Positions 17,601 to 27,668 are shown, counted from the first letter of the stretch. The stretch is 64,000 nucleotides of DNA from Budvicia aquatica DSM 5075 = ATCC 35567 (GCF_000427805.1 NZ_ATYS01000018.1:51957-115956), one strand, 5' to 3'. Notes: generated by a model from the sequence alone, not told the origin. Numbers and translations: made by a program.

Positions 17601-18491
17601 ATGAATATTGGGCGACTTAAAACATTTATCGTTTTAACCGAGCATTTGAATTTTTCAGAAGCAGCCGAGCATTTATTTTGTTCACAGCCTAGTGTTAGCA
17701 TGCAAATTCGTACCTTAGAAGAAGAGTTAGGCTGTGTTTTATTTGACAGAATAGGAAAGAAAATACATTTAAATCAACAAGGTGAGGCATTTAAGCCTTA
17801 TGCTAAACAAATAATAAACCTGTGGCAAGAATCTAAGGACAACGCTCAACAAATAGGCTCTGGAGAACAAGGAACGCTATCTTTTGGCTCTAGCAACTTT
17901 GTTGGTGTTTATTTAATCCCTTCATTATTAAATAACTTTAAAACTCGTTTCCCTAAGGTAAAAATCAATATTCAAATTCGTTCTTCGCCAACATTACTTA
18001 AGCAACTTGAAAATAATGATGTCGAATTTTTAATACTGTCGGACAAGATAAAGATAAATGATAATCTTTATCAAACAAACCTGTTCTATCAAGATGAGTT
18101 AATTTTAGTTGTTCCTGCTGGCCACCCGTTAGCTGAAAAACAGAATATTCAGCCACACATGCTAGAGAATTACACCCTACTTTGGAAACCGGAACACTCG
18201 GCTACCCGTGAATTTTTAGAACAAACGTTGAAAGGCCAATTAATATCCATTTCAAACTATATGGAAATAAGCAGTCTTGAAGCAATAAAACAAGGGGTTA
18301 TTCATTCGCTGGGCATTGCTTTTATTTCTCGATTTGCAGTAAGCCAGGAACTAAAAAGCGGGATCCTAAAACATGTCACTATTCCCGAGCTAAAAATCAA
18401 ACGGGGAATTATGTACGTTACCCGCAAAGATAAAATTCTATCTCCGGCGGCAAAACAATTTATAGCGCTATTACAAATGATAAAAGAATAA
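17601..18491 (+). CDS. LysR-family transcriptional regulator
   Basis: Protein of 296 residues with an N-terminal winged helix-turn-helix (LKTFIVLTEHLNFSEAAEHLFCSQPSVSMQIRTLEEELG and onward, residues 6-45) and a periplasmic-binding-protein-like effector domain after about residue 90 (GTLSFGSSNFVGVYLIPSLL). A GGAG ribosome site is visible. It is divergent from the DASS-ApgM-like operon and is likely its regulator, sensing the transported anion or a derivative; the effector cannot be read from sequence. Confidence 0.9.
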   Translation: MNIGRLKTFIVLTEHLNFSEAAEHLFCSQPSVSMQIRTLEEELGCVLFDRIGKKIHLNQQGEAFKPYAKQIINLWQESKDNAQQIGSGEQGTLSFGSSNFVGVYLIPSLLNNFKTRFPKVKINIQIRSSPTLLKQLENNDVEFLILSDKIKINDNLYQTNLFYQDELILVVPAGHPLAEKQNIQPHMLENYTLLWKPEHSATREFLEQTLKGQLISISNYMEISSLEAIKQGVIHSLGIAFISRFAVSQELKSGILKHVTIPELKIKRGIMYVTRKDKILSPAAKQFIALLQMIKE

Positions 18492-18839
18492 GGTTAACAT
18501 TAGGTTAGCCTTACTTTGTGCCCGCCATAATGGTTTAACGTGGTTTACCCAAAGACGTTTTACATCAGCTGCTTTTCGACATCGGGTATTGGTATAACGG
18601 TCGGTACGATGCTGTCCGGTTGGTGATTTGTGATATTTGACGATGGAGTAGATCGCTTAAATCGGACGGAGCTCCCTGCCTGTGACCGACTATTAAGTAA
18701 CAACGGTTATTTAGACCACCCAACATAGCTATATAAATTTCGCCCTAAGATCGGTAGAATTCGCCCTAATTCCAAGCTGTCATCAACACCGAAGAATCCC
18801 TCTTCCGCTGTATGGCACGATATCTATGAGTTTTGAGTA
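18492..18839. other. Gene-free interval before rimO
   Basis: No supported reading frame, hairpin terminator or repeat family was recognised in these 348 bases. All three forward frames are interrupted. TTCGCCCTAA occurs twice (near 18739 and 18759). It must contain the rimO promoter. A decayed gene remnant cannot be excluded. Confidence 0.4.
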
Positions 18840-20171
18840 ATGTCTAATACTACATCCACGGCCCCAACTATCGGCTTTGTTTCACTCGGCTGCCCTAAAA
18901 ACTTAGTCGATTCTGAGCGCATCCTGACTGAATTACGCACCGATGGCTATCAGGTGGTTTCAAGCTATGAAGGTGCCGATCTGGTGATCGTCAATACCTG
19001 CGGCTTTATTGAAGGCGCGGTACAAGAATCACTAGAGGCCATTGGTGAAGCCTTAGCTGAAAATGGCAAAGTCATTGTTACTGGCTGCCTGGGCGCTAAA
19101 GAAAACCAGATTCGTGAAGTCCATCCGAAAGTATTAGAAATTACCGGGCCACATAGCTATGAGCAGGTTCTAAAACATGTCCATACTTATGCACCAAAGC
19201 CTGAATATAATCCATTCACCAGTCTGGTTCCGGCTCAGGGGATTAAACTCACCCCGAAACACTATGCCTATTTGAAAATCTCGGAAGGCTGTAACCATCG
19301 CTGTACGTTTTGCATCATTCCGTCAATGCGTGGCGACCTCGACAGCCGCCCTATCGGTTCAGTCTTAGATGAGGCTAAACGTTTAGCCGAAGCCGGCGTT
19401 AAAGAGCTGCTGGTAATCTCTCAGGATACCTCAGCATACGGCGTTGATATCAAACACCGTACCGGCTTCTGGAATGGTCAGCCGGTAAAAACGGATATGG
19501 TCAGCCTGTGTGAACAGCTGTCTTCACTCGGCGTTTGGGTACGTCTACATTACGTTTATCCTTACCCGCACGTTGATAACGTTATTCCATTGATGGCCGA
19601 AGGCAAAATTCTGCCTTATCTGGACATTCCTCTTCAGCACGCCAGCCCGAAAATTTTAAAGGCGATGAAACGCCCGGGTTCCGTTGAGCGTACCTTAGAA
19701 CGCATCAAACGCTGGAGAGAGATTTGCCCTGAGCTGACGTTACGCTCAACCTTTATCGTTGGTTTCCCCGGCGAAACCGAAGAAGATTTCGCCATGTTGT
19801 TAGACTTCCTGAGTGAAGCAAAACTGGATCGTGTTGGCTGCTTTAAATACAGTCCGGTTGAAGGCGCAACCGCCAATGAGCTGGATGACCAAGTGCCGGA
19901 AGATATTAAAGAACAGCGCTTCCATCGCTTTATGCAACTTCAGCAACAAATCTCTGCTCAACGGTTACAGGATAAAATTGGTCTGACCTATCCGGTTATC
20001 ATTGATGAGGTTGATGAAGAAGGCGCAATTGGCCGCAGCATGGCCGATGCCCCGGAAATTGACGGTGTGGTTTATCTTAATGGTGAAACCAGCCTTAAGA
20101 CCGGCGATATTGTTCAGGTTAGGATTGAAAACGCTGATGAATATGACTTATGGGGCTCTGTCGCCAGGTAA
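18840..20171 (+). CDS. rimO: Ribosomal protein S12 methylthiotransferase RimO
   Basis: Radical-SAM enzyme that adds a methylthio group to aspartate 88 of ribosomal protein S12. Of 443 residues, the N-terminal MTTase domain has the three cluster cysteines ([28 protein letters not shown]), the radical-SAM motif is GCNHRCTFC, and a TRAM domain closes the protein ([19 protein letters not shown]). It matches E. coli RimO over its full length. A tetraloop terminator follows at once. Confidence 0.96.
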   Translation: MSNTTSTAPTIGFVSLGCPKNLVDSERILTELRTDGYQVVSSYEGADLVIVNTCGFIEGAVQESLEAIGEALAENGKVIVTGCLGAKENQIREVHPKVLEITGPHSYEQVLKHVHTYAPKPEYNPFTSLVPAQGIKLTPKHYAYLKISEGCNHRCTFCIIPSMRGDLDSRPIGSVLDEAKRLAEAGVKELLVISQDTSAYGVDIKHRTGFWNGQPVKTDMVSLCEQLSSLGVWVRLHYVYPYPHVDNVIPLMAEGKILPYLDIPLQHASPKILKAMKRPGSVERTLERIKRWREICPELTLRSTFIVGFPGETEEDFAMLLDFLSEAKLDRVGCFKYSPVEGATANELDDQVPEDIKEQRFHRFMQLQQQISAQRLQDKIGLTYPVIIDEVDEEGAIGRSMADAPEIDGVVYLNGETSLKTGDIVQVRIENADEYDLWGSVAR

Positions 20172-20199
20172 GTTTCTACTCTTAGTCAGATAGAATCAG

Positions 20200-20227
20200 G
20201 GCACTCTTCGGAGTGCCTTTCTTTTTT
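20200..20227 (+). terminator. rimO intrinsic terminator
   Basis: GGCACTC-TTCG-GAGTGCC (20200-20217) is a 7-bp stem with a UUCG tetraloop, followed by TTTCTTTTTT. Confidence 0.92.
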
Positions 20228-20302
20228 AACAAAAATCCCCCGCTTACTCTGTTCGGTACTATTTGTTACCGTTTTTGAAATAACACTTGCCTTCGATTAC
20301 GT

Positions 20303-20320
20303 AATGACTATATATTCACT
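20303..20320. promoter_or_regulatory. ARG box upstream of artJ
   Basis: AATGACTATATATTCACT is close to the ArgR half-operator consensus (wnTGAATnnnnATTCAnw), 51 bases before the artJ start. E. coli artJ is the most strongly arginine-repressed gene of the art set, in line with an ArgR site here. Confidence 0.7.
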
Positions 20321-20370
20321 TTATTCGATTTTTTAGTCATTTAATTTGTATTATCTTCGGAGTTGTTGCT

Positions 20371-21102
20371 ATGAAAAAAGTTGTTACTTCATTATTACTA
20401 GCCGGTGCTGTTTTATCTGCTCAGGCTGCAGAACCGATTCGTTTTGCCTCATCAGCAACTTACCCTCCGTTTGAGTTTATGGATAAGGATAACAATATTG
20501 CCGGGTTTGATATCGATCTGGCTAAAGCCTTATGTCATGAAATGAAAGCCGAATGTACTTTTTCCAATCACGCCTTTGATAGCTTAATTCCCTCTTTAAA
20601 ATTCCGTCGGTACGATGCCGTTATCTCAGGTATGGATATTACCCCTGAGCGCAGCAAACAGGTGCTATTCAGCCAGCCATATTATGCAAACTCTGCGGTG
20701 TTGATTGTACGTAAAGGAACCATCACCTCGGCAGATCAAATGGCCGGAAAAAGAGTCGGTATGGAGAATGGTTCAACTCACCAAAAATACCTGAATGAAA
20801 AACATCCTGAAATTAAAACCGTTGCCTATGACAGCTATCAAACGGCGGTTATTGACCTGAAAAATGGCCGGTTAGATGCCGTATTTGGTGATACTGCTGC
20901 GGTCAATGAATGGCTGAAAACCAGCCCTGAGCTGACAACTGTCGGTGAGCATATTGCTGACCCGGCCTTCTTTGGCGCAGGCTTAGGCATTGCTGTACGC
21001 CCGGATAACACAGAGCTGATGGCTAAGATCAACACCGCGCTTGATGCAATGAAAAAAGACGGTACCTATAAAAAAATCAGCGACCAGTGGTTCCCGCAAT
21101 AA
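20371..21102 (+). CDS. artJ: Arginine ABC transporter periplasmic binding protein ArtJ
   Basis: Periplasmic L-arginine receptor of 243 residues. A signal peptide (MKKVVTSLLLAGAVLSAQA) is followed by the solute-binding family 3 fold: SATYPPFEFMDKDNNIAGFDIDLAKALC, DSLIPSLKFRRYDAVISGMDITPERSKQV, FGDTAAVNEWL and a KKISDQWFPQ C-terminus as in E. coli ArtJ. The ABC subunits artPQM are not adjacent, so it probably works with a transporter encoded elsewhere. An ARG box lies upstream. Confidence 0.94.
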   Translation: MKKVVTSLLLAGAVLSAQAAEPIRFASSATYPPFEFMDKDNNIAGFDIDLAKALCHEMKAECTFSNHAFDSLIPSLKFRRYDAVISGMDITPERSKQVLFSQPYYANSAVLIVRKGTITSADQMAGKRVGMENGSTHQKYLNEKHPEIKTVAYDSYQTAVIDLKNGRLDAVFGDTAAVNEWLKTSPELTTVGEHIADPAFFGAGLGIAVRPDNTELMAKINTALDAMKKDGTYKKISDQWFPQ

Positions 21103-21185
21103 GCCTATTTGCTGCAAACTAAACGGCCTCTTGATGGGGTAATGCTTGTCAGTTAAGCATTTCTATATGATGTGACTCCACTCAA

Positions 21186-21342
21186 TCGTCATCCCGGCGA
21201 AAGCCGGAACGCGAGCCGTAGGTGAAGCAAACATTCGCGTAGCGAATGGCCCAAAGGGTGAGCGCCGCGAATCATCCAGGTTTTAGCTAACCCGCTGGCA
21301 TTTAGCCTAAGGGCTGGACCCCGTTTTTCAACGGGGTGACGA
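21186..21342. repeat. Imperfectly palindromic intergenic repeat (MITE-like)
   Basis: The element starts TCGTCATCCCG and ends CGGGGTGACGA, which are inverted copies of each other at 10 of 11 positions. Inside are further stems, such as CCGGCGAAAGCCGG near the left end and CCCCGTTTTTCAACGGGG near the right. It is about 157 bp, GC-richer than its surroundings, and contains no gene. This resembles the non-autonomous palindromic intergenic repeats of enterobacterial genomes. Nothing else is seen in the 21103-21507 gap apart from the ogt promoter region. Confidence 0.7.
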
Positions 21343-21507
21343 GGGTAATGGTTCCGTGATAACTAGGCGAATCATTGGCTTAAGTTTATTGACTGCCCTT
21401 AACTGATCGGCATTACCTCTTTATGGGGTCGTTTTTCGTTATGCCATAGACAGATTCAAATGATATCCTGATGGCTCTTTTTCCCCCTGAGCAGAAGGAT
21501 TCGGCCC

Positions 21508-21996
21508 GTGCATTATTTACTGTATACCTCACCCGTTGGCCCGCTACGAATTGTTGCTGATAGTATAGGCCTGCGCCAACTTTGGTTACCTAATGAAGTC
21601 GCAGCGCGCCAACCTGACAGTTCATGGACTGAAGATGCTAACCACCCGATGATTAAACACGTCGTCGAAACGCTAAATAGCTACTTTGCTGGTGAGCCGG
21701 TCAGCTTCGATCACATCCCTTGCGAACCGGTAGGCACAGAATTTCAAAGAAACGTCTGGGCACAGCTGAGAACTATCCGTTACGCAGGCGTTATCAGCTA
21801 CGGTGATATTGCCGAGCAGCTCAATAATCCCAAAGCCGTTCGCGCCGTTGGCGGAGCCGTAGGTCGTAATCCTATCGCAATTATATTGCCATGTCATCGC
21901 GTGCTCGGGCGGGATAATACCCTTACCGGCTATTCAGGCGGACTGGATGTTAAAAAGGCGCTGCTGGCGCTGGAAGGCATCAATTACAAAGGCTAA
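21508..21996 (+). CDS. ogt: Methylated-DNA--[protein]-cysteine S-methyltransferase Ogt
   Basis: Suicide DNA-repair protein that removes methyl groups from O6-methylguanine and O4-methylthymine. It is 162 residues, with the acceptor cysteine in IILPCHRVLG (C129), the DNA-recognition helix region YGDIAEQLNNPKAVRAVGGAVGRNP, and GYSGGLDVKKALLALE. The length and lack of an Ada N-terminal domain identify Ogt. It starts with GTG. It is convergent with rlmC, only 19 bases away. Confidence 0.93.
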   Translation: MHYLLYTSPVGPLRIVADSIGLRQLWLPNEVAARQPDSSWTEDANHPMIKHVVETLNSYFAGEPVSFDHIPCEPVGTEFQRNVWAQLRTIRYAGVISYGDIAEQLNNPKAVRAVGGAVGRNPIAIILPCHRVLGRDNTLTGYSGGLDVKKALLALEGINYKG

Positions 21997-22015
21997 AACG
22001 CGGCACACAAGATCT

Positions 22016-23152
22016 TTACTGCCGGCGTAATAGAGTCAGCACTTCGTAATGGGCGGTATGCGGGAACATATCAAACAGCTGGACCTTGATAACCTGATAA
22101 TCCTGTAACCGCCGGAGATCGTTAGCCATCGTTTGAGCATTACAACTCGAATAGAGAATATAGGCCGGTGACATCTCGCTAAGATATTGACAAAGCAGCT
22201 CACCTATTCCCCGCCGAGGCGGATTAACTAAAACTAAATCCGGTACGGCATGGTGACTTTCAGCAAACCGGGTCGAATCTAAAGCATCAAAATGTATATC
22301 CGTTAACCCAATGGCCTGAGCTGATTTTTTAGCACACTCAATTGCTTCCGCGCTAATTTCAATACCGGTCAGTGAGATATTAGGCGTTTTGGCTGTCGCA
22401 CAATGTAAGCCAAATCCGCCTACGCCACAAAACAGATCCCACATACTGCTGACGTCTAATACCGAAACCCAATCTCTGGCCGTTTGGTACAGTTTTTCGG
22501 CCACTAGCGCATTAGTTTGAAAAAAACTGCGCGGGCGGATAAACAACGGAATATGGTTAAACTGTTCTTCCAGCGACTCCTGCTTCGTCAGGATAATTTC
22601 CTGCTCACCTTCCAGCACCGCCATATGAACCGGCTGAATATTGACCGAAATAACCCGTAACTGAGGAAGCTGTGACTGCAACCACGGCAGCGCATTCCTC
22701 AGCTGTTCTAATTTAAGCTCTGAGCGTAAAACAAAGCGCAGCATCAGTCCGCCGCTGGCCCGGCTTTCAGTCAATAAAATAAACTTGAGCTCACCTCTTT
22801 TACGTTCGACGTTATAGGGTGTCAGCCCGGCCTTAGCGATAAAAGTTTTTAATAACGGAAAAACCGCACTCATCGACTGAGGGTACAAAGGACAATCACA
22901 AAGATCGATTGCCACGCCCTGTTTTATCGGTAAGCCTAAAATAGGACGCTCAACGCTGCCGCTGATAACCATTTTGGCTTTATTACGGAAAGCGGATTCT
23001 GCACCGGTGACCGGCTCGAGTAAGTTATCAATGATTCTTCCTGCCATCAACTCGGTCAGGTTTTGTTGTTTATCAGCCAGTTGCTGTGAATAGGGTTTAT
23101 CTATCCACTGGCATGAATAGCAAAGCCCTGCGGTATGTAGCGCACACTGCAT
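22016..23152 (-). CDS. rlmC: 23S rRNA (uracil-747-C5) methyltransferase RlmC
   Basis: SAM-dependent RNA methyltransferase of 378 residues (formerly RumB/YbjF). The iron-sulfur cysteines are at the N-terminus ([16 protein letters not shown]) with a fourth in LCDCPLYPQ. The SAM site is [13 protein letters not shown], followed by LVNPPRRG and the catalytic-loop cysteine in YSSCNAQT. The short N-terminus without a TRAM domain separates it from RlmD. ybjN lies upstream in the same direction, as in E. coli. Confidence 0.95.
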   Translation of the reverse strand: MQCALHTAGLCYSCQWIDKPYSQQLADKQQNLTELMAGRIIDNLLEPVTGAESAFRNKAKMVISGSVERPILGLPIKQGVAIDLCDCPLYPQSMSAVFPLLKTFIAKAGLTPYNVERKRGELKFILLTESRASGGLMLRFVLRSELKLEQLRNALPWLQSQLPQLRVISVNIQPVHMAVLEGEQEIILTKQESLEEQFNHIPLFIRPRSFFQTNALVAEKLYQTARDWVSVLDVSSMWDLFCGVGGFGLHCATAKTPNISLTGIEISAEAIECAKKSAQAIGLTDIHFDALDSTRFAESHHAVPDLVLVNPPRRGIGELLCQYLSEMSPAYILYSSCNAQTMANDLRRLQDYQVIKVQLFDMFPHTAHYEVLTLLRRQ

Positions 23153-23214
23153 TAGATATGACTCCGGGGCTTATGGCTGGAAAAGGATATTGGAAAATAA
23201 AACAGAGACATTGA

Positions 23215-23706
23215 TTAATGCAGAGTATGGATAACCGGTGAAATGACCTGAATGTCTTCCTCACCTTCATCGTTGTCACTGACGGTCAAAAGCTCATTAG
23301 CTCTTGCTTCCATAATAATTTGGGTGGTCTGAGCCTCACCTTCTTCCAATAGCAGACTGAACTGCTCAATGGTAATACCGGCAGTTACGCTCAGTGACTG
23401 GCAAATGACCATTTTAGGTAAATTATCATCCTGAATATCGATAAACACTTTGGTTGTCAGTGACGACGCATTGATTTGGCTAAGATCCGCAACTAACGGA
23501 ATTAACGCAACCGGCCGAATTTCCGCCACGGCAGAAAACAGAATAACGTTTTCGAGCAAATCGACCTTTGCATCAAAAATACCATTAATGTTCTGTAAGT
23601 GCGGTAAATGCAACGCTTGGCATGAGTCACATTCAAAAAAGGAGACGCCCAACTGCTCAAGCCAGCGACGCATTAGGGCTAAGTCAGGGACGATCAGCGT
23701 TTCCAT
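23215..23706 (-). CDS. ybjN: YbjN family protein
   Basis: Protein of 163 residues matching E. coli YbjN: LVxPDL, LEQLGVSFFECDSCQALHLPHLQN, FDAKVDLLENVILFSAVAEIRP, DLSQINASSLTTKVFIDIQDDNLPKMVICQSLSV. The fold resembles type III secretion chaperones. E. coli work links YbjN to motility, biofilm and stress phenotypes, but no biochemical activity is known. The acidic C-terminal tail (SDNDEGEED) differs from E. coli. Confidence 0.92.
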   Translation of the reverse strand: METLIVPDLALMRRWLEQLGVSFFECDSCQALHLPHLQNINGIFDAKVDLLENVILFSAVAEIRPVALIPLVADLSQINASSLTTKVFIDIQDDNLPKMVICQSLSVTAGITIEQFSLLLEEGEAQTTQIIMEARANELLTVSDNDEGEEDIQVISPVIHTLH

Positions 23707-23821
23707 TGTGGTATGCCCTCGGTAAATCTAAAAAGAAAGTGCAATAGGATACGGAATATTACCTTATTTAGCACCTATTGAGGTAAGTTATTGTAAATTC
23801 TTACCTGAACCGGAGAAAAAA

Positions 23822-24010
23822 GTGGCCTTACAAAAATTTCAAAATATGGATCCTCATATGCTGTTAAGTATCGTAAATATGAAGTTGAGAGATCAATATT
23901 CATCGTTAAACGATCTGGCCCGCAGCTATGATATTGACGCAGAAGCATTATGCAAAAAGCTCTCTGAGGCGGGTTATCACTACCAAACGACCAGTAATCA
24001 GTTTAAGTAA
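23822..24010 (+). CDS. DUF4250 domain-containing small protein
   Basis: Protein of 62 residues with the DUF4250 pattern: DPHMLLSIVNMKLRDQYSSLNDLARSYDID and KKLSEAGYHYQTTSNQF. The middle looks like a helix-turn-helix (SSLNDLARSYDIDAEALCKKL), so nucleic-acid binding is possible but unproven. The start is GTG at 23822 with GGAG upstream. It stands alone between ybjN and nfsA, convergent with nfsA. Confidence 0.8.
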   Translation: MALQKFQNMDPHMLLSIVNMKLRDQYSSLNDLARSYDIDAEALCKKLSEAGYHYQTTSNQFK

Positions 24011-24043
24011 CATTAAGCACAGCGGCCACCCAGCGGTAACCGA

Positions 24044-24081
24044 TGAGCTATCATGCCACCGCTCGGCAGCATGATAGCTCA
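24044..24081. terminator. Convergent-gene hairpin between DUF4250 gene and nfsA
   Basis: TGAGCTATCATGC (24044-24056) pairs perfectly with GCATGATAGCTCA (24069-24081), a 13-bp stem without a clear T run. It is placed to terminate both converging transcripts. Confidence 0.6.
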
Positions 24082-24091
24082 ATGTATCTGG

Positions 24092-24814
24092 CTATCGGGT
24101 TGCCCACCCTTGCTTATGCAGATATTCCAGAATAAACGGACGGCTTTCTTTGGCTACCGTCGCTGAGATTTGCTCGCTCCAGTTAGCGTGTTTTTTGTTG
24201 TCGGTTCTGGCTTCATAATAAGCCTCAATATGTGCATCATACTCAGCCAGAAGCGCTCTGTTTAGCGGCTGATAGTGATTTTCATGCATAATAATTCCAA
24301 CAGGCAGCCGCGGTTTTAGTTCCGGCTGCTGATCCGGATGCCCTAAGCACAGGCCAAACAGCGGTAATACATGTTTGGGTAGTTCAAGTAACTCCGTTAC
24401 CCTGCTGATATTATTTCGCAAACCACCAATATAAACGCCACCCAGACCAAGAGATTCTGCCGCCGTTAACGCATTCTGAGCCATGATTGCGGTATCAACA
24501 GACCCCAGTAATAACTGTTCAGCAAAACCTAATTGGGCCTCAGGGCAGATCGCTTGATTACGATGGAAGTCAGCACAAAACACCCAAAATTCAGCGGCCT
24601 GAGCCACGTACTTTTGGCCACCGCTGGCTTCAACCAGCGACTGGCGTAAATTATGATCGGTCACCCGAATAATCGATGTGCACTGTAGAAAGCTGGAACT
24701 GGAGGCGGACTGAGCGGCTCTGATAATTGCATTGCGTTGCTCTTCGCTGATAGCTTGTGGTGTAAAAGCCCGTATGGAACGGTGCGCGCATATTAGCTCA
24801 ATAGTTGGTGTCAT
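24092..24814 (-). CDS. nfsA: Oxygen-insensitive NADPH nitroreductase NfsA
   Basis: FMN-dependent reductase of nitroaromatics and quinones, 240 residues like E. coli NfsA. Conserved stretches are MTPTIELICAHRSIRAFT, ASSSSFLQCTSIIR, SGGQKYVAQAAEFWVFCADFHR, SLGLGGVYIGGLRNNI and KESRPFILEYLHKQGWATR. The start at 24814 (MTPT) is preferred, with AGGAGC eight bases upstream; the frame opens six codons earlier at 24832. It is divergent from grxA; rimK and ybjC of the E. coli cluster are absent here. Confidence 0.93.
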   Translation of the reverse strand: MTPTIELICAHRSIRAFTPQAISEEQRNAIIRAAQSASSSSFLQCTSIIRVTDHNLRQSLVEASGGQKYVAQAAEFWVFCADFHRNQAICPEAQLGFAEQLLLGSVDTAIMAQNALTAAESLGLGGVYIGGLRNNISRVTELLELPKHVLPLFGLCLGHPDQQPELKPRLPVGIIMHENHYQPLNRALLAEYDAHIEAYYEARTDNKKHANWSEQISATVAKESRPFILEYLHKQGWATR

Positions 24815-24886
24815 TAATAAAGCTCCTGCCACTCGATGACATGTTCAGAACATGGTTATTGTTGAATTTTAGACTGTGTTTGACCG

Positions 24887-24923
24887 ATAGATATTGTTTA
24901 TTAGACTAACAGGTAATTACTAC
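24887..24923. promoter_or_regulatory. OxyR-like binding site between nfsA and grxA
   Basis: ATAGATATTGTTTAT (24887-24901), seven bases, then ACAGGTAATTACTAC (24909-24923) align with the tandem OxyR motif ATAGnTnnnAnCTAT-N7-ATAGnTnnnAnCTAT at about 15 of 20 defined positions. grxA is a known OxyR target in E. coli. The gap to grxA contains no convincing gene. Confidence 0.6.
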
Positions 24924-25023
24924 TTTTTTTTATTGCTCATGGCGGGCATAGTAGGCTCAGTGTTATTATGTCATTGGCTAACGGCAAAAGGCCGTAAAAA
25001 ATTTAAATCCTTAAGGAGCATTC

Positions 25024-25287
25024 ATGTTTGTAGTTATTTTTGGACGTCCTGGTTGTCCTTATTGTGTTCGTGCTAAAGAATTAGCAGAAAAACTAAGTCA
25101 AGAACGTGAAGACTTCAGCTACAACTACATCGACATTCACGCAGAAGGCATCACTAAAGCCGATCTGGAAAAGACTGTCGGTAAGCCGGTTGAAACCGTA
25201 CCGCAAATCTTTGTTGATCAGGTTCATATTGGTGGTTGCACTGATTTTGAAGCTTACGCAAAAGAAAATTTAAGCCTGTATCAATAA
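25024..25287 (+). CDS. grxA: Glutaredoxin 1
   Basis: Glutathione-dependent disulfide reductase of 87 residues that also reduces ribonucleotide reductase and OxyR. The active-site dithiol is CPYC (11-14); TVPQIFVDQVHIGGCTDF carries the cis-proline and glutathione-binding part. A strong AAGGAG ribosome site precedes the ATG. Confidence 0.95.
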   Translation: MFVVIFGRPGCPYCVRAKELAEKLSQEREDFSYNYIDIHAEGITKADLEKTVGKPVETVPQIFVDQVHIGGCTDFEAYAKENLSLYQ

Positions 25288-25302
25288 GTATTGGCTCTTT
25301 AA

Positions 25303-25341
25303 ATAAAAAACCGGGTGCTCAATGCAATCCGGTTTTTTATT
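25303..25341. terminator. Bidirectional terminator between grxA and ruvB
   Basis: AAAAAACCGG (25305-25314) and CCGGTTTTTT (25329-25338) form a stem with A and T tracts on the two sides, serving convergent grxA and ruvB. Confidence 0.88.
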
Positions 25342-25384
25342 TGCCTGACTTTCTGTTGCCTGACACTCTGGCGACTGAATACCG

Positions 25385-26398
25385 TTAGTCGCGTTGTTCT
25401 CTTGAAATACCAAAGTGCCGATAAGCATGTTGAGTAGCCATCCGCCCTCTCGGCGTGCGTTGAATAAATCCCTGTTGAATCAGATAAGGCTCTATAACGT
25501 CTTCAATGGTTTCGCGTTCTTCACCAATTGCCGCGGCTAGGTTATCCAGGCCAACCGGGCCACCCATAAACTTATCGATAATGGCTAAGAGTAATTTACG
25601 GTCCATAAAATCGAAACCTTCAACGTCGACATCTAGCATGTCCAACGCCTTGGTTGCCACATCACCACAAATCTCGCCGTTAGCGCGAACTTCGGCAAAG
25701 TCTCTGACTCTTCGCAGCAAACGATTAGCAATACGCGGAGTGCCTCTGGCTCGACGAGCAATATGATGAGCACCCTCATCGCTCATTTCCAGCCCCAAAC
25801 ATTGGGCACTGCGGGCAACGATATATTCCAGATCTTTAACCTGATAGAACTCCAGCCGCTGAACAATGCCAAAACGGTCGCGCAACGGTGAGGTTAAGGA
25901 ACCTGCGCGGGTCGTTGCCCCGATTAAGGTAAAAGGTGGCAAATCAATTTTAATCGAGCGGGCCGCCGGACCTTCTCCAATCATGATATCCAGTTGGTAG
26001 TCTTCCATTGCCGGATACAGTATCTCTTCAACAACCGGAGAAAGACGGTGGATTTCATCGATAAATAGAACGTCATGAGGCTCAAGGTTGGTCAGCATCG
26101 CCGCCAGATCGCCCGCTTTTTCCAATACCGGGCCTGAAGTGGTACGTAAATTAACGCCCATTTCATTAGCAACAATATTAGCCAACGTCGTTTTACCCAA
26201 TCCCGGAGGTCCAAAGATCAGTAAATGGTCAAGTGCGTCACCGCGCAGCTTTGCGGCCTGAATAAAAATTTCCATTTGCTCGCGTACATGAGGTTGCCCT
26301 ACATATTCACTGAGCAATTTTGGCCGCATGGCGCGATCAATAGGATCTTCTTCTTCAAACTGCGCTACGGGTGAAATCAAACGGTCGGCTTCAATCAT
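25385..26398 (-). CDS. ruvB: Holliday junction branch-migration ATPase RuvB
   Basis: AAA+ hexameric motor, 337 residues, that drives Holliday-junction migration with RuvA. Walker A is [12 protein letters not shown], Walker B is [10 protein letters not shown], sensor 1 is LIGATTRAG, and the arginine-finger region is LRDRFG. A C-terminal winged helix ends in [14 protein letters not shown]. It follows ruvA after 17 bases in a LexA-controlled operon. Confidence 0.96.
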   Translation of the reverse strand: MIEADRLISPVAQFEEEDPIDRAMRPKLLSEYVGQPHVREQMEIFIQAAKLRGDALDHLLIFGPPGLGKTTLANIVANEMGVNLRTTSGPVLEKAGDLAAMLTNLEPHDVLFIDEIHRLSPVVEEILYPAMEDYQLDIMIGEGPAARSIKIDLPPFTLIGATTRAGSLTSPLRDRFGIVQRLEFYQVKDLEYIVARSAQCLGLEMSDEGAHHIARRARGTPRIANRLLRRVRDFAEVRANGEICGDVATKALDMLDVDVEGFDFMDRKLLLAIIDKFMGGPVGLDNLAAAIGEERETIEDVIEPYLIQQGFIQRTPRGRMATQHAYRHFGISREQRD

Positions 26399-26415
26399 GC
26401 TATGTCTCTTTCAGC

Positions 26416-27027
26416 TTAAAGTGCCGCACGCAGTGCTTCACGAATCAGGGTTTCACAATCCGTATTTGGCTTCATGACCTTACTGACCAAGCGGCTTGCT
26501 TCCGGTGGCTTATAGCCCAAAGCAACCAGGGCAGAAACAGCTTCGGCTTCAGCATCATTATCTGCGCTTTTCGACGGGCTCAGCGGTGGTAAATCTGAAT
26601 TGTTATTGAACAGATCGCCATTCAGGCCTTTAAAGCGATCCTTCATTTCAACCACTAAACGTTCAGCCGTTTTCTTACCGACGCCCGGCAGTTTAATCAA
26701 TACGCTAACCTGTTCTTGTTCAACCGCATGAACAAACTGTTGAGCAGACATACCGGAAAGAATAGCCAGAGCAAGTTTAGGTCCAACCCCGTTGACTTTT
26801 ATCAGTTCACGAAACAGCGCCCGCTCTTGTTTATCATTGAATCCATATAATAGTTGAGCATCTTCACGCACCACAAAGTGGGTAAAAATAATCGCTTCCT
26901 GGCCCCGATCCGGCAATTCGTAGAAACAGCTCATTGGCATAAACACTTCATAACCGACGCCGTTAATTTCAATTAACACTTCAGGCGGCTGTTTTTCCAG
27001 AATAATTCCACGTAAACGTCCAATCAC
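26416..27027 (-). CDS. ruvA: Holliday junction-binding protein RuvA
   Basis: Tetrameric junction-binding protein of 203 residues. Domain I is an OB fold ([28 protein letters not shown]), domain II has two helix-hairpin-helix motifs ([16 protein letters not shown] and [19 protein letters not shown]), and domain III, which contacts RuvB, follows an acidic/serine linker and contains [21 protein letters not shown] LexA box lies 76 bases upstream. Confidence 0.96.
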   Translation of the reverse strand: MIGRLRGIILEKQPPEVLIEINGVGYEVFMPMSCFYELPDRGQEAIIFTHFVVREDAQLLYGFNDKQERALFRELIKVNGVGPKLALAILSGMSAQQFVHAVEQEQVSVLIKLPGVGKKTAERLVVEMKDRFKGLNGDLFNNNSDLPPLSPSKSADNDAEAEAVSALVALGYKPPEASRLVSKVMKPNTDCETLIREALRAAL

Positions 27028-27102
27028 GATTCAGACTCCTTAATACCCACTCACAATGATGATGCATCATATCAATCTTTATACACAGATTACACAACAA
27101 AA

Positions 27103-27118
27103 CTGTATATTCATACAG
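27103..27118. promoter_or_regulatory. LexA (SOS) box of ruvAB
   Basis: CTGTATATTCATACAG fits CTG-N10-CAG in full, with the extended CTGT/ACAG ends. It lies between ruvC and ruvA, so it controls ruvAB but leaves ruvC with the yebC transcript, as in E. coli. Confidence 0.92.
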
Positions 27119-27146
27119 TCAAGCTATTAACCAAGCGGTTTCTTAT

Positions 27147-27668
27147 TTAACTCATCCGCCCGCGCGCCAGCGTCAGCTTGCTATTCCCCATCCTGACTGC
27201 ATTCTGATTCATATGGCAATGGGTAATCGCAATAGCTAACGCATCTGCAGCATCAGCCTGAGGGCTCGCCGCCAGTTTTAATAAGGCGCGGACCATATGC
27301 TGAACCTGTGCTTTTTCTGCAGCACCGGTACCAACAACGGTTTGTTTGACCTGACGGGCTGCATATTCAAATACCGGTAAATCAGCATTCACGGCAGCAA
27401 CAATAGCCGCCCCGCGAGCCTGACCCAGCTTAAGGGCTGAATCGGCATTGCGAGCCATAAATACTTGTTCAATAGCAAATACGTCGGGCTGAAATTGAGT
27501 AATGATTTCACTGACGCCGGCATATACCAGCTTAAGTCGGGTGGGAAGATCGTCGACAGAGGTGCGGATGCAGCCACTGCCGAGATACTCTAACTTGCGC
27601 CCCGTCTGGCGAATTACACCATAACCGGTAATTCGCGAGCCGGGGTCAATGCCAAGGATAATGGCCAT
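27147..27668 (-). CDS. ruvC: Holliday junction resolvase RuvC
   Basis: Dimeric endonuclease of 173 residues that resolves Holliday junctions. The acidic catalytic residues are visible in [20 protein letters not shown] and the C-terminal [17 protein letters not shown]. It overlaps the yebC stop codon by one base (TAATG), implying translational coupling. Confidence 0.96.
   Translation of the reverse strand: MAIILGIDPGSRITGYGVIRQTGRKLEYLGSGCIRTSVDDLPTRLKLVYAGVSEIITQFQPDVFAIEQVFMARNADSALKLGQARGAAIVAAVNADLPVFEYAARQVKQTVVGTGAAEKAQVQHMVRALLKLAASPQADAADALAIAITHCHMNQNAVRMGNSKLTLARGRMS

Noticed and set aside
24894..25076. 60-aa frame with a hydrophobic helix upstream of grxA
   Set aside because: It starts with TTG inside the OxyR-like site, lacks a ribosome site, and its second half only re-reads grxA in another frame.
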